The notes beneath the pieces are model-generated. The model was not told where the DNA came from. It did not search any database and saw nothing but the letters and a program-made list of their open reading frames with translations. Of a stretch of DNA of 40,040 nucleotides, positions 11,101-22,666 are shown piece by piece (position 1 is the stretch's first letter; every line of letters begins with the position of its first letter). The position numbers were made by a program, and so were the translations under genes. The stretch comes from Saccoglossus kowalevskii (lineage: Eukaryota > Hemichordata > Enteropneusta > Harrimaniidae), in contig NW_003123905.1 in assembly GCF_000003605.2 (NCBI RefSeq), positions 99,092 to 139,131 of the forward strand, given 5' to 3'.

Positions 11101-14100
11101 CAGGCAATCTCGGTTTAATGCTGTATGTGCCACGGGAAAAAAAATCGTGGACTGTGTTTACAATGCCTATGTGAGAGCTAGTAATGTTAGCGTGGTGCAA
11201 AAAATACCTTAATCGAATAGAAAGTATATTTTTTCAGCCATTATATTGTCATGTACTTTTCCTATTATTTCTTTGTTTTGTTTTTTATTAAATGGGCAGA
11301 ATGTTAAAATAGCAATAGATAATGATCAATTGTTCATTATAAAGGTATAAAAGCGGTTATGAAGCTAACTAACAATGAGAATATGTACTAGAAAACACAA
11401 AATGCAATTAGAACGTGAGGAAATATGGACGCTTAAATGAATACATTTCAATAATCGCTCCACTTGAACCACTACGGCCAGATGAGTTATTCGATTTGTT
11501 TTTTAATTAGCTCGGTAGTGCTATACTGTGTAGTAATTTTGACATAAATAACGCTGTTATGGATGTTTATATTATTTGAACTCAGTGTGTGAATAAATCA
11601 CAGCTACTGTTATTTTCGCTGCTTGCACACACATATATTTAATATATTCTTAATGAAGAGAAAGTAGCTTATACAGAATACAGAAACATTGAACAGCCAA
11701 CCTGCATATGATCTGGTTGCATAGTAATCTTGCTGATACTACCACTAATCGTGTGCAGTGCATCATATTGATCTTGTTAACAGTATAACATCATCAAATA
11801 TTACTAATAACAGTAATTATTATTCCGCTCTAACTAAATGACGTCTAGTGTTGCTATAGATCGTTGTTCATTGCCATTTGCTGGGCAACTGGTTGTATCG
11901 TTCCAATTAAATCGTTACACTACGCTGACAAAATGGCTATGTTATCACGATTGCTAACATAAACCCATATTGTTATACATAGGTGAATTAACACACACAC
12001 TTTTGAGAACACTTTTGCAAAGACGATGAATATGTGACGCGATCTTTTTGTATAAGGTGTATTTTAAAATTGACTTAAAGTGAAAAGGTTAGCTATTTTT
12101 ATTAAGTTTCGAGAACACTCGCGCATCTGCCATGAAATATCTTTCAAATCTGTGAGAGAAATGAATATCTTAAAGGTTGACGCAACATTTGCCATATTTT
12201 TACGATCTATGTTTGGCGGGAATATTAGATTAAACTCTAATATCGCCAAACACGTGGACAATTATCTCCTCAGTGTACGGGTAACTATGGAAACCAGTGT
12301 TCAGCAGAATTGTTTCCCAGGATGTAACCTCCTATTGCATTTCCACGCTAGTTCATCTAGTTGATAACTAGGAGACACAGTATCAAATTACCACTGTATT
12401 ATTTTGAAAGCTTGTCTTGGAGAAATAATTTACATTGGAGAATGTCTAAATGTCAGAAGTCATCTGCAAATACGAGATCGAGCGGTCTACAGTTTTCATT
12501 ACTTGATATATGCCAATGTTGTGTGATAATATGGCTTCAACTTTATCGTTTTCAAGATCTTTACAACATTTGACATTTACATTTACACGTCCTTAACCGC
12601 AATGGATTGCGATTTCACTAACTTGTTGCTACAAATTTCGTACAATTACCATGAAAAGACAAGTACGGCACTCCGCAAAGATATAATAATAATAATATTG
12701 ACACACTACCTGTAAAGCTGTTCGCAGAATCTGGTAATTGGACAGTATGAAATTTTAGCGAGAGTTCACAATATCTATTTTTCTACATAGATAACTGAGG
12801 CGGAATACAAATCACGAGTAAGTCCAGTCATAAATAATATGCAAAGGGTAATAACTCAAAATATTCTAAACTGAATTTCATCGATAATAAATGTACTATA
12901 GACTGGAAGGTTTTAGTGTCTCGCGATATATTTGTCAAATTTGTCTGAGTCATAAAATCAGGTATTTTATTCAACCTTGTTCGCAGCGAGACAATATTTT
13001 AATCATTAATATAGTGCTCATATTACCTATATTCGAAATAATCAATCAATTGTATATAGTAAGGTCGTCGCTGATAAGCTACTGGTGGGGGTTTTAAATA
13101 CACCGAAAAGCGTTCTAGGTTCTGTGCCTAGTGAGATGTTCGCATACAAAGTGTATATGCACGCAAAAACACCACATTTACCTGGCGGGTGGCTTACAGT
13201 TAACCACACGAATCGTTTGGCAGTGAATGGTTTTGATAACATCATTTTTTTTTTCGGGTGGGTTCAATGTGGCCGTAAACATTTATTTTATTACCACTTG
13301 TACGCAAGCTGACTATGACTACTTTGTCAGCGTGTTTTAGTGTCGAACCATGCGCGCGTGTATGATCCATGGCGTTATACGCACGACACTAGCCGGCAAA
13401 CCAGTCCGGTTTGGAGTGTAAAAAAAGCTAAAACGGGCAATCAAACAACATAACAAATACTGGTGGGCTCGAACACTATCTCACATATAATGGAAAGCTC
13501 ATCCAAAATTCCTATGTGTTAAAATTTAGCATGCATTTGCACGAAAACGAGGCACAGTAACGCATAGTGTTACTGTATTTGACAATAATTACAAAGAGTG
13601 ACGTGTTATAGAAAAGCATTGACAATGCCAATGCATTAACACTGAATAGAATTGCACGGGCTCAGGTGGTAAGAATATTATTTCATAGCGAGTCATGTAA
13701 TACCTCCTATACACTCGGGTAACAACTATTATGTGATCAATAGTAACATGACGCTAAGGTAAGCACGTTTTATATATGAAGCCGAGTTAATAGAGGTCAC
13801 TCCAGTATAATTTACATTTGGTTTTCCACTAACCAATTAAGTTAAGTTATAAATAAACGTTTAATTATCGGGTTAAAGCATAAATAATATGTCTGTGAGT
13901 CACCCGCTAAAATTGCATGTACTGTATCAATAAATTATCGTAAGGATTCTGTATACATAGTTTTTATCACTGTTTTGTAGATATACAGTTTCGTGGCTGT
14001 CTTTATATAAAAAAAAACACAGGCGATATTTTTAAAGCGGGGGAGGCGTCACCGACGCATGCATCAAGTGGCCATAGCGTGTCATTGTTTACAAACAAGT

Positions 14101-17100
14101 GTCTACCCATGAGCCTTTGCGTTCTTAGCGTGTGCTGTTATCATCGCTTGGGACTCAATTCCCGCGCTTGCACAGGTGACAACACTCTCGCTTTAATAGC
14201 CAATGGAAAACAATGTTTATTGTTTAGGACATACGACAAAGCTAGTTATCTGCGGTCTAGATATGCAAATTAATATATACCGCTATATATAGCAATAGAA
14301 ATATATATTTTATTCGCATTAAATATATGTATATATATATATTTACCAACCTATTCGACAACCTAACAAGACAACCTACTAATAATACCTAAAATACAAC
14401 AAATAATTAATAAGACTATCTATAAAAAAAATCAGCAATGCAGACTAAATTTACTAAAACTACTAAATATATCTATATTAAAATCCTGTTTTGATACCTC
14501 ATAAAAAAGACAATGCTCGTGGAAGGAAAGAATTCTTACGAATATTATTTCTAAAAGATGGGGTACGAAAAAGAAAATTATGTCTAAAATTACGCTGTGC
14601 ATTGGCGTGTATACACTTGCGCAAAAAACCAAGATCTGCAACCCTTCTACGTGTGAATAATGGCGGTAATTTAAATAACTTACATAATTTCAAAGAAGAG
14701 TACTGTCAATTACATCTGTAACATAAGAAATGATAAAAAATGTAATATATGCATCGATAGCAGCGCGTGTTTTGTCCGCGTACTTTTGCATTCATCAAAC
14801 ATAAATGGGGCAGTTATCAAATGATTCACCATCGTTCTGGGTAGTATTATTTATTGTCGTATTCAACGAGGTTTGTTGTCTCTCTTTCAATTTGGATATC
14901 GATTTTGTTTAATACTTTCGAATATCTGGTCTATTTCCTTCCCTGAATTACAAATAATATATTTGGAATAGCTTATATCGGGAATCATCGAAGCCTCGTT
15001 CTGCGACTTTCTTGAGTTAACCTTACATTTTTCTGGGATGAGACTATAAAATCTATAGATTTTATTGGGTCCATTAGATCCATTTGTTCGAATTGTGGCT
15101 CATAAACTTTACCTGCAACAAAATTGACTTGCAGAACGATAATCTCAATACCTGAACTAATGCAAAGTACATTTTGCATCAACTGCCGCATCGGTGCCGT
15201 GGTGCCGTTATTCGTTGATGAACAACGTAATTGACATAGGTCCTTTCAATTTGGTTTCGAAGTGTACTCCACTTCCATATCGTAGTTACTTATGAGTGAA
15301 AGATTACAGCATACTGCATTGTGGGTAACGACTTGCACCGTAATACTCCTATAAATTCATATAAATTACAATCATGTATGTATCTATAAGTGGTCATTAT
15401 TCAATTATATAACAAATTATAACAGTTCTTTTAAACATACATATATTCATAATTTTAAAGACAATAATAGTTTAAATGAATTTATTATATAATTAACAAG
15501 CGATAACAGCTATCAGTAACATCGCTATGCGCAAGAGATCAAACGTAGAAAGCCAGTGGCAAGTAAATGACTTCATTAACAACGAAAGCAAACATTCTTC
15601 TATTTCTGTCAATACGAAGATACTGTAATTTATTTTCGCTTTGTGTATTTAAAGAGGCCCGTGTACAGTCATACGGGCAATGTAAATTAAGACAGGGATA
15701 TATCATGTGGATGAAAGCCGTGCGCTAACTAGACTTCTTAAACAACTAAGCACGTCTTACAAGCACTCACTGGAGATTTGCATTAATTATAAAAATCCGA
15801 AGAAAATGTCATAGTACTCCAATGAGGAAATTGGGTCAATAAATGCAGGTATATCACAATTGGCCTCGTGTAATTGTATATGAAGTATAATTATATTAAA
15901 TATAATTATTGCCATACAATTACAATTATTCTGTAAATGTATTTTGAGCAGAGATAATTCAGCGACGGGGATGGGGAAATTGTGCAAATTACTGTTTTCC
16001 ACTTGCAGTAACGTTTAAATATTGTTTTCTGTCGTTTTCTATGTAGATGGGTAGCTTATTTTTTTCAAATCAACCGTTCCTAGAGTTACTGCCGATCAAC
16101 TTTTTATTATTAATAAACCGGTTAAAAGAAAGATTGCATTTATAGCTTTATGTTTTGGAGCTACCTATGTCGGCACGCGTTCTAAAAATATTATGTAGTC
16201 ATGCGTTGACAGGATAATTATTTAAATACACTGGTTTGCTTTGCGCACTACCGCAGGTAATTTTTTTCTATAACCAAAAGTAACCTATGCTGACCTTGAG
16301 TACTTCTGATATTAAAAATATCTTTCATTTAATTTCATGATAAAGATTTTTTTCGGGCACAACTATCTTCAATCGTTTTTTTAATGCAGTTACTCATTTA
16401 ATGCTGTCACACTGCATATAAATAGAACGAGCAATTTCATTCAATCCATAGAAGGTGTTTTTTCAATGCTGTAGCAGACGACATTCTCATGATTATTTTT
16501 TTTAATTTAAAAAAAAAAACGTTTTTGGATTTCGATTAAGCCTACTTAACACGCAAATGCAATACAATAGGCATTGTAACATATTATTATCTCCGTATGT
16601 TGGGTTCATTTTTTTCCAAAACCGCTCAGTTATTCAGCAAGCAATTTCACCTCATTCATTCATTCATTCATTCACTCACTCACTCACTCACTCACTCGAA
16701 ATAACGTGCGTAATATTATTTCTCATACTATCTTAATTACACTAAAATATATAAAACATTTATCCAATTACTGAATGCAGACAAATATTTTGGCGGGAAA
16801 CACGGTAATAAACAAACATACCTGTAGGCTGCTGTACGTGTCGTTCGGACTGGCAAGATTACTTGCTGATGTACTGGCTGATGTGGAAGTCGAATGCCCT
16901 GGTGACAAAAGATTTCCTTCAGACTCGGTTTCTGAGTAATTACACTCAGCACGGGCGCCTTTAAGTGTAAAGCTCATGGATTCCGGTGATATTTGGTGAG
17001 TCGCTTTACCGCTTCGCGTGGAACCCATCGACTTGGTGACATTTGGCCCCTCGTAAGTAGTGTTCGGGAACGTCCTGCTTTTCGGCGGCGGAGCTAGACA

Positions 17101-20100
17101 CGAAGAGAAAAACATTTTACAGCGGGAAATATTCGAATGTGCACAATATACGTCAGTAAAGTTGCCACAGATCAATAATTCAGCTCAGTTTCCATGTAGA
17201 GTGGAATCAGTGCGTACCGACGAGAACTGATCGTACGACGAACCGCCATTAATATGCTAATGAGATGTAAGGTCAAATTACTACGTCTTAAACTAATACG
17301 CGTGAGGTAGTAGTACATTACAGTTCTTCGAAAAATGACAGGCATGCTTAATCCAACAATGTAGCGCATGCAATTCATTGAGAGTCAGCGTCACCCTGTA
17401 AAGACATGCTTAAATGAAACGGCAACAATTATGGAGTCATTTTCCTTATGTTGAACAACACGTCATTCCTGCCTCATTTTGATTTCTATACATTTACATG
17501 CAAATGAATCCCATCATAATACCCCAAGGCGAGGGGGGTGAATGAAAAAAAACCTCTCAATAAATACGCTCACTTGAATAAATTAGCATAAATTGTTGGC
17601 GATGTTCACCCGTGCATAAGAACGGCACTAATCAGTATAGTTCGATTACAGCGATAAGAATCTCGGCAGCGACACGTGACAGTGACAGAATAACACGCAT
17701 TCAGTAATATCTCATCACGTTTGAGCGAATAAATGCCACGTACGTGTAAGAAATGATAGTAGGCGTGACCCGATTTTCAAAGGTCAGCGTCATTGAAGGA
17801 GGGTATTTTGATCGCCATTTTGAGGTATAGTACTGTCGGTACTATAGCAGGGTGTTGAGAAACTGGTGTGCCCATGGTAACACAGAAAACACAATGTTTG
17901 ATAACGACAAACGCACACTTAATCGATTTTTTGGTAATGAAATGCGAGGTTTAATGTATTACTTCGTTTTATTTTTATTAACCAGGTAAACTCGTTCTTG
18001 CACGTCAATATTAACACGAAAAGCACCACCGTGTATTGTGCGAATAGAATGAGACACAGGTTCGAAGAGGCCACTTATATTGAAACATAAATTTTACAAT
18101 GAAGATGGCGTTTGACTATACGCATAATAAATATTTTTAGTTATCTCTAATATTACATTTTATGAAACTTGTTGTCGTTGTTCAATATCTGTGAGCCTAT
18201 TCTAGTTTTACTTGAGAATGCGTGTTTTGCATTTTTTCCACTCAAAATATACATACGCAAACCAAACAATAGTTTCAGACTTTCTGTTTGTTTTTTATCA
18301 ACGGTTTGGCAAACTAGAGAAAACCGTGCCTATTTATACTGTGTGGCTTTGTTTATTTGCAATTAGTGTTCAAATTGGTGTGTTCAACATTTATGAAAAA
18401 ATACCACAAGTTTTTAATCATGTTAGTATTACTTCTGTTCCTCCCCAACTCTGATGTGCTATGATATAGTTGTGATATATCGAAGCATTTATTAGAGAAT
18501 TAGATTAATTGGTTACCTGTTCACCTGCAAAACCTGTATTCGTGAAGCAAACATACTAGCAGTTCCAAAATAAAAATAAAGTAAATAAGGAATTTGCATA
18601 AAAGATATTTCGGAACTAGCCCATATATATCCTAATATCGTGGTGAAAATCTTTATTTGTTTACAGTGGCTGCTTGAGAAAACTTTGAACAATTGCCGCG
18701 TTAATGTAATGAGTGAAAATCCAGCTAGCTCAATGAGCGTTTCGAGGAAAAAAATGAATCAAATTTTCAGCATTTAACTAAAAGCACCAGCATGCCTACT
18801 CTAGCTCAACTTGTTGTCATTATTTCTTTTTACATTGTTTGCTTTTCTAAAAGTAATTCCTCTTTGATACCATTGTTGAGCTAATACATGGCTGTGAAAA
18901 ATGCCCGAAACAAAAATGACTGAATATCGCCAACGAATCCGTGTCTTATCCTTAGCTTTATTTTATTTGTATTCCCACAAATATTACATACTCTTATGAA
19001 TTCAATTATTATCAGCGCGCCCTCAACTACTAAAATCGTGTTTACTTTCTGATGTTGGTCAGGTACGATTGTTTTTATGAGGAGTTGACACCTATACCCG
19101 GCCTTCCGATAACCCGTTTTCTCTGATCACAAAGTGAACACTCTTGGGGCTCATCCAAACGCAGAATTTATTTAATAAATATAGCATAATTTGGTGCCAA
19201 CTCTTACTGAATCATCACCTCTGAGAGACGAATATACCGCGAGATTTGGACCAGCTTTAGTATACCTGACAGAGTGCGTATACAGAGTAAACTAGTCAAA
19301 ATCCGACCGGTATACTCGCCTCTGTGAAGAGAAGGTTATTCTTATGATACTATACGAACCTAATATAAAAATTAATTCTGATACACAATATTTCATATCA
19401 AGGCTAAATGAAATATTTCCTTGAACTAGCATACATCGATTATAGATACATCAAGCGGTGGCGCAAATTCGCTCCCGTATTTCGGCGTTGTGTGGATTAT
19501 TCATGTAGTTTCTTGTTAGTGGCAACGCCGATATATGTAAATTAACATAATTTTGTAAACAATTTCAAAAAATCGACATAATTTCGAAAACAAAACAAAC
19601 AATCGACAGAATTTCGAAAACAATTTCGATTCTAATAAGCTACGGCGATCGTTTTTTTTTTAGTGTCATTAGCGTAATCCTGAAAACAAATTTTCCTCGT
19701 GTTTTCATTTTGCACCCGGGGTACCGGGGTTCGCAATTTGCTTCATTAAAAAAAATGAAGCGCTATGTCCGTAGTGCAAAATAATATTTTGGCCGATTTC
19801 AGTTTACATGGGTATCTTCCCCCATTGTGTGTTATGTACGTACATAGCTTGCATAATTAAAAACGCGATCTCGACCAATCAGAAACGATGCAATTGAAAG
19901 ACTAGTATCTGTATTGCATACTGGGCGATGGGTGAACAATCGGTTGGTGATACAATATGGACGACAACACGTGATCTTTAGTCTTGTTATTTGATACCGC
20001 ATATTGATAGATACATTGAACTAGATTTTATCACGAACTGAAAACTCCATCTTGTATATCCCACATTTGAGTTATCCTTCGATGACAAAAAATTGAATGC

Positions 20101-21464
20101 TATACTCTAATACACATGCGCAATGGTTGTTTTGGTACGTACAATTATAACACTGCACATGCGTATTAGTGGTTTCGTTTTTTTTTTTTTTTTCATCTGT
20201 CGAATACTGTTTTGCGCCCAGCAAACGCACCATTATTTGGTTATTATGCACAATATCCTATTTGGTCTACAGTATGGATTATCTAACAGCGATAATAAAA
20301 AAGAAATATGTTTTCGCCAGGTTTGCATCTTTAAATACCCCAAGTCCGAGAAAGCACGGACGGGTATAGCTTTTACACAAAGTAATTGTATCACAAATAA
20401 CATAGAGCAGTGTAAGCGCGTTTTTCATTTTAATATGAAATATATATATATATTAATTTAAGCTAAACAAATTCCCGCTCCCGGTAAAATAATAACATCG
20501 CGTAAATCTAATGGTAATATATATAAAATATATTTATTTATTTTTTTCAACAAATCTCGTCCCGACATTATATAACAGCACACTCCTTATGAAAATGAAT
20601 TTAACTACTTGTTGTCAGTGGTCTGCGTGCTCTGCATAAGTACAGTTTGTATTGTTAAATTGTGGTAGTCGTCGCGCCACGCATGGGCGAGATATATGGG
20701 TCTCATATCAACAAAGATGGCGACTTTGACTGTTGAGCAGATCAACGAGTANNNNNNNNNNNNNNNNNNNNNNNNNNNNNNNNNNNNNNNNNNNNNNNNN
20801 NNNNNNNNNNNNNNNNNNNNNNNNNNNNNNNNNNNNNNNNNNNNNNNNNNNNNNNNNNNNNNNNNNNNNNNNNNNNNNNNNNNNNNNNNNNNNNNNNNNN
20901 NNNNNNNNNNNNNNNNNNNNNNNNNNNNNNNNNNNNNNNNNNNNNNNNNNNNNNNNNNNNNNNNNNNNNNNNNNNNNNNNNNNNNNNNNNNNNNNNNNNN
21001 NNNNNNNNNNNNNNNNNNNNNNNNNNNNNNNNNNNNNNNNNNNNNNNNNNNNNAGGTGATTGGAAGGTATCGAAGGAGTTACCGGCGGTAATCAGTGCAA
21101 TTCGCGCCCAGGTCAAGCTCATACTTGTGATTTCCATTTGAAGAGCGCATTGGATTGTGGGAAAATCAATGTTTATCAACACAAATGTCGCACATGCGCA
21201 GCGCGACGACCACCGCGCTTTAAAATGTTGTAGATTTGAATAGATTTTCTAAATTCGAAAATGCATATACAAACTCCGACGAACTATTTATTGCTATAGG
21301 GATCTGAACGCGTTATGATACGAATACTTACTAAGGTACTTGGCGAAGGGGCAGTATCGGTTGTAGCGTTTCACCACTTTGTATATTAAGCAAATGACGA
21401 CAATAACCAAAAAAGTAGCACAGGCGGTGATAACGCCAAGTCGTTCACCATATGGTAAATCCAT
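4802..21464 (-). CDS. Syt: Synaptotagmin, six coding exons, 460 aa
   Basis: Membrane-anchored tandem-C2 protein of the synaptotagmin family, which acts in vesicle trafficking and exocytosis. Coding exons in transcript order: 21464-21332, 17093-16822, 6604-6319, 5736-5492, 5348-5231, 5130-4802. All junctions are GT-AG, the phases agree, and the sum is 1383 bases (460 codons plus TAG). The start ATG lies in ACCATGG. Residues 1-9 precede a membrane segment at about 10-28, followed by basic residues and Cys38, a possible acylation site. A Ser/Thr-rich linker spans about 45-178. C2A (about 180-310) contains GTSDPYV and CDFDKYSRHD. Of the five usual calcium ligands, D216, D275, D277 and D283 are present and the first is Glu210. 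C2B (about 315-455) keeps only D352 of its set, but retains a polybasic strand (RGKKVKRKK, 362-370) and a C-terminal WYTL in place of the usual WHxL. The degenerate C2B site recalls SYT12-like members; subfamily is inferred and uncertain. Confidence 0.93.
5231..5348 (-). CDS. Syt: Synaptotagmin exon, start of C2B
   Basis: A 118-base exon for residues 313-351 plus one base, from a TTCCTACAG acceptor to a GTATGT donor. LLSLSYLPTSERLSIVV opens C2B. The calcium-binding loop 1 reads KNLQPHISTTENC, with a hydrophobic residue (Ile345) where calcium-binding C2B domains have Asp. Confidence 0.93.
5492..5736 (-). CDS. Syt: Synaptotagmin exon, second half of C2A
   Basis: Encodes residues 231-312 between a TTTTCTTGCAG acceptor and a GTAATT donor. 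It contains the family signature KVLRKTLDPVFDEKF and the third calcium-binding loop CDFDKYSRHDVIGE, with D275, D277 and D283 all kept. It ends with the C2A-C2B linker ESIQ in phase 0. Confidence 0.95.
6319..6604 (-). CDS. Syt: Synaptotagmin exon, first half of C2A
   Basis: Encodes residues 136-230 plus one base. The acceptor is TGTCATTTCAG and the donor GTAAGG. The C2A fold starts at about RGTVQFSL (180-187) and includes LLIMLFQVKDLPPKEF and GTSDPYVRIKI. Glu210 stands where synaptotagmin 1 has its first calcium-binding Asp; Asp216 is the second ligand. Confidence 0.92.
8741..8890. repeat. Repeat R1, copy a
   Basis: A segment of about 150 bases beginning CGAGAGTTGA. It recurs as a direct repeat at 9239-9396 with scattered substitutions and a small insertion. 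It shares blocks such as AAGAATGTACTTCCTTGAC, CAAGTCAAGTTTAGACAAAT and GGCGTCAGCACGTAG. No coding frame or terminal inverted repeat is evident. Confidence 0.8.
8950..9231. repeat. Repeat R2, copy a, with hairpin
   Basis: About 280 bases, lying between the two R1 copies, that recur at 12134-12425 at high identity (for example TCTAATATCGCCAAACACG and TGTTTCCCAGGATGTAACC). An imperfect palindrome at 9018-9056 pairs TTTGGCG..ATATTAGA with TCTAATATCGCCAAA around a short loop, with a three-base bulge. A second small palindrome, CTAGTTGATAACTAG, lies near 9163-9177. Confidence 0.8.
9239..9396. repeat. Repeat R1, copy b
   Basis: Direct repeat of 8741-8890, same orientation, about 500 bases downstream. 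It includes a palindromic GGTTCGAACC core, where copy a reads GATTCGAACC. Together the two R1 copies bracket R2 copy a. Confidence 0.8.
12134..12425. repeat. Repeat R2, copy b, with hairpin
   Basis: Second copy of R2, without R1 on either side. The hairpin is at 12212-12250 and both arms are conserved. A 94-codon plus-strand frame (12080-12364) passes through the copy. Its last part is also open in copy a, but the upstream part is not, so it is not taken as a gene. Confidence 0.8.
14032..14196 (+). mobile_element. TTAA-bounded MITE, family A copy 1
   Basis: Begins TTAA-AGCGGGGGAGGCGTCACC and ends CAGGTGACAACACTCTCGCT-TTAA, giving terminal inverted repeats of about 25 bases. The core, with TTGTTTACAAACAAG and CTACCCATGAGCCTTTGCG, is shared with the copies at 24544 and 25774 and, in part, 22309. 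It is non-coding in effect and therefore a miniature element moved by a transposase supplied elsewhere. Confidence 0.85.
16651..16697. repeat. ATTC/ACTC compound microsatellite
   Basis: About five to six CATT units pass directly into about six CACT units. The tract lies about 125 bases from the linker exon of the synaptotagmin gene, on its downstream (intron 5') side. Confidence 0.95.
16822..17093 (-). CDS. Syt: Synaptotagmin linker exon
   Basis: This 272-base exon encodes residues 45-135, the linker between membrane segment and C2 domains. It begins with PPPKSRTFPN after a TGTCTAG acceptor and ends SSLQ before a GTATGT donor, in phase 0. It is rich in Ser, Thr, Pro and Gly with a low-complexity STSTSASTSAS run near its end and no folded domain. 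Linkers of this kind vary widely between synaptotagmins, so the exon is assigned by splice phase and the single open frame rather than by sequence similarity. Confidence 0.8.
19556..19632. repeat. Short diverged tandem repeat
   Basis: The block AATCGACAtAATTTCGAAAACAA occurs twice (one g/t difference) with a third partial unit, about 35 bases apart. It lies within an intron and no function is apparent. Confidence 0.5.
20655..21223 (+). mobile_element. TTAA-bounded element, family B copy 2, interrupted by gap
   Basis: Left end TTAA-ATTGTGGTAGTCGTCGCGCC aligns base for base with the start of copy 1 at 3881. The right end GCGCGACGACCACCGCGCT-TTAA is the inverted repeat. The ATG at about 20717 opens a frame reading MATLTVEQINEY up to the gap, and the equivalent in copy 1 is broken by stops. 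This could be the remnant start of a transposase, but only 12 residues are visible. The terminal repeats resemble those of family A, suggesting mobilisation by the same transposase. Confidence 0.7.
20752..21053. other. Assembly gap (302 N)
   Basis: Unknown bases inside family B copy 2. Copy 1 has only about 45 bases between the same flanking blocks, so either the gap length is nominal or this copy carries extra internal sequence. Confidence 0.98.
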
Positions 21465-21471
21465 GGTATTC
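21332..21471 (-). CDS. Syt: Synaptotagmin exon with start codon and membrane segment
   Basis: The exon opens after a TTTTTTACAG acceptor (exon base 21471), so at least one further 5' non-coding exon should exist upstream. The ATG is at 21464-21462. It encodes MDLPYGERLG, then a hydrophobic stretch rich in Val, Ile and Cys (about residues 10-28), then the basic KVVKRYNRY and CPFAKYL. It ends after one base of codon 45 at a GTAAGT donor. With the next exon the split codon reads Thr. Confidence 0.88.
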
Positions 21472-22308
21472 CTGTAAAAAAAACAATAACAAAAACATTA
21501 TTCTCGGATCAACGTTTTTTCTTTCTCTGCGTGTACTGAGATTGTGATTCGAGTGCGGAGTGTGATTAAATCCCATTCCTAATGCTTCTCTGATTTTGTT
21601 TCCTATAACTTCAGTGAACATACGTCCAATATTCTGTTATATAGTAGTGTTTCGGTAACTATGGCAACGAGCACAATCGTGATCAAATCAAGGCATTTGT
21701 ATGTTGAATGGTAAACGTATAGTTATGGTTTTAGCATCATCGAAACGGGGCATAAATTCTATCGGGAACAATGAATACATGTTTTGAGTGATAAGATGAA
21801 AAAAAAAGGGTTTATGCGTCTCGCAAATTAACAATTCGATCAGTGTCCATATACGCTATAAATCACGCATGCGTCGTTTAGAAGATTAATGTGATATGAA
21901 GTCAATAATAAAACGCCACAGGCGACCCGTTGAAATGAATTATTCATTTCTACACACTGCAGTGTGACCTTTGATCTTACGTACGTGAGTAACCAATGGA
22001 ATAGTAATAAATTCCATAAATGATGTTGAGTCTAATTCCGGCGACTGGTTGCCATAGTAATGTGTTTAGATAATAGCGTCGTTTATTTTAGTAAGAAGTG
22101 CTCAATGATTTAGCAATTCGCTAGATATATTTAAATGATGTAATTTATTTCAAGCATAAAATTTATTATTCACGTTGTCACGAAGATTATGATGTTCATT
22201 GCAGGCGCCCGCTATGTGACTAAATTGGTTTATTTCGTTTTTACGCAAAAATTTTCTTGGCGGTTGAAGTAAATGATGACAATTTCATTTCACCTTAAAT
22301 GTGTTTTT
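21472..22308. other. 5' flank or first intron of the synaptotagmin gene
   Basis: An acceptor at 21472 implies that this is intron leading to an upstream 5' untranslated exon that I cannot place with confidence. The sequence is AT-rich and has no clear open frame or promoter motif. Confidence 0.4.
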
Positions 22309-22411
22309 TTAAACTGGAAGGGTCGTCACTTGCGCGGGAATTGAGTCCCAAGCGATGATAACAACACACGCTAAAAACGCAAAGGCTCATGGGTAGACTC
22401 CCCCGCTTTAA
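22309..22411 (-). mobile_element. Family A MITE copy 2, internally deleted
   Basis: Starts TTAA-ACTGGAAGGGTCGTCAC and ends GACTCCCCCGCT-TTAA. It carries GGGAATTGAGTCCCAAGCGA and GCAAAGGCTCATGGGTAGAC in the same order as the copy at 25774, then jumps directly to the terminal sequence. The TTGTTTACAAACAAG part and one inner arm are missing, so this is a deletion derivative in reverse orientation relative to copies 1 and 3. Confidence 0.8.
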
Positions 22412-22666
22412 TATTATCATTACTACTATTACTATTTGACGTCACGTATTATAATCTATTGCAATTTGCATCAAGTCGTATTTGGAATTACGTTACAGGA
22501 CAGAAATTACGTTCCCCGTGTGTGTGGAAGGGGGGGGGTCCTGTAGGTTAGAAATATGCTAAAACTAAAATCCGCAACAAAAAATATATTCCCAGAAAGT
22601 TGTGCGGCTGTGAAACACCATTCAGTAATTATACTAAGTATATTACGTTGTGTTTGCACAGAGCAA

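Larger units (their letters stand above)
6605..16821 (-). other. Syt: Large synaptotagmin intron (10.2 kb)
   Basis: Separates the linker exon from C2A. It contains the R1/R2 repeats (8741-9396 and 12134-12425), one family A element (14032-14196), AT dinucleotide-rich stretches near 14280-14345 and an ATTC/ACTC microsatellite at its 5' end. The rest is AT-rich sequence in which I see no further exon or RNA gene. Confidence 0.75.
17094..21331 (-). other. Syt: Synaptotagmin intron between membrane and linker exons (4.2 kb)
   Basis: Contains the family B copy 2 element with the assembly gap (20655-21223), a poly-T run of about 17 bases near 20178, a short diverged tandem repeat at 19556-19632 and a small hairpin (GCTTCATT / AATGAAGC) near 19739. 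No additional exon is recognised. Confidence 0.7.

Noticed and set aside
12080-12364. 94-codon frame through repeat R2 copy b
   Set aside because: The upstream half is interrupted in R2 copy a, and the palindrome rather than the reading frame is the conserved feature.
20696-21182. Long frames across the N block
   Set aside because: They are open only because unknown bases contain no stops; only the 12 residues before the gap are real sequence.
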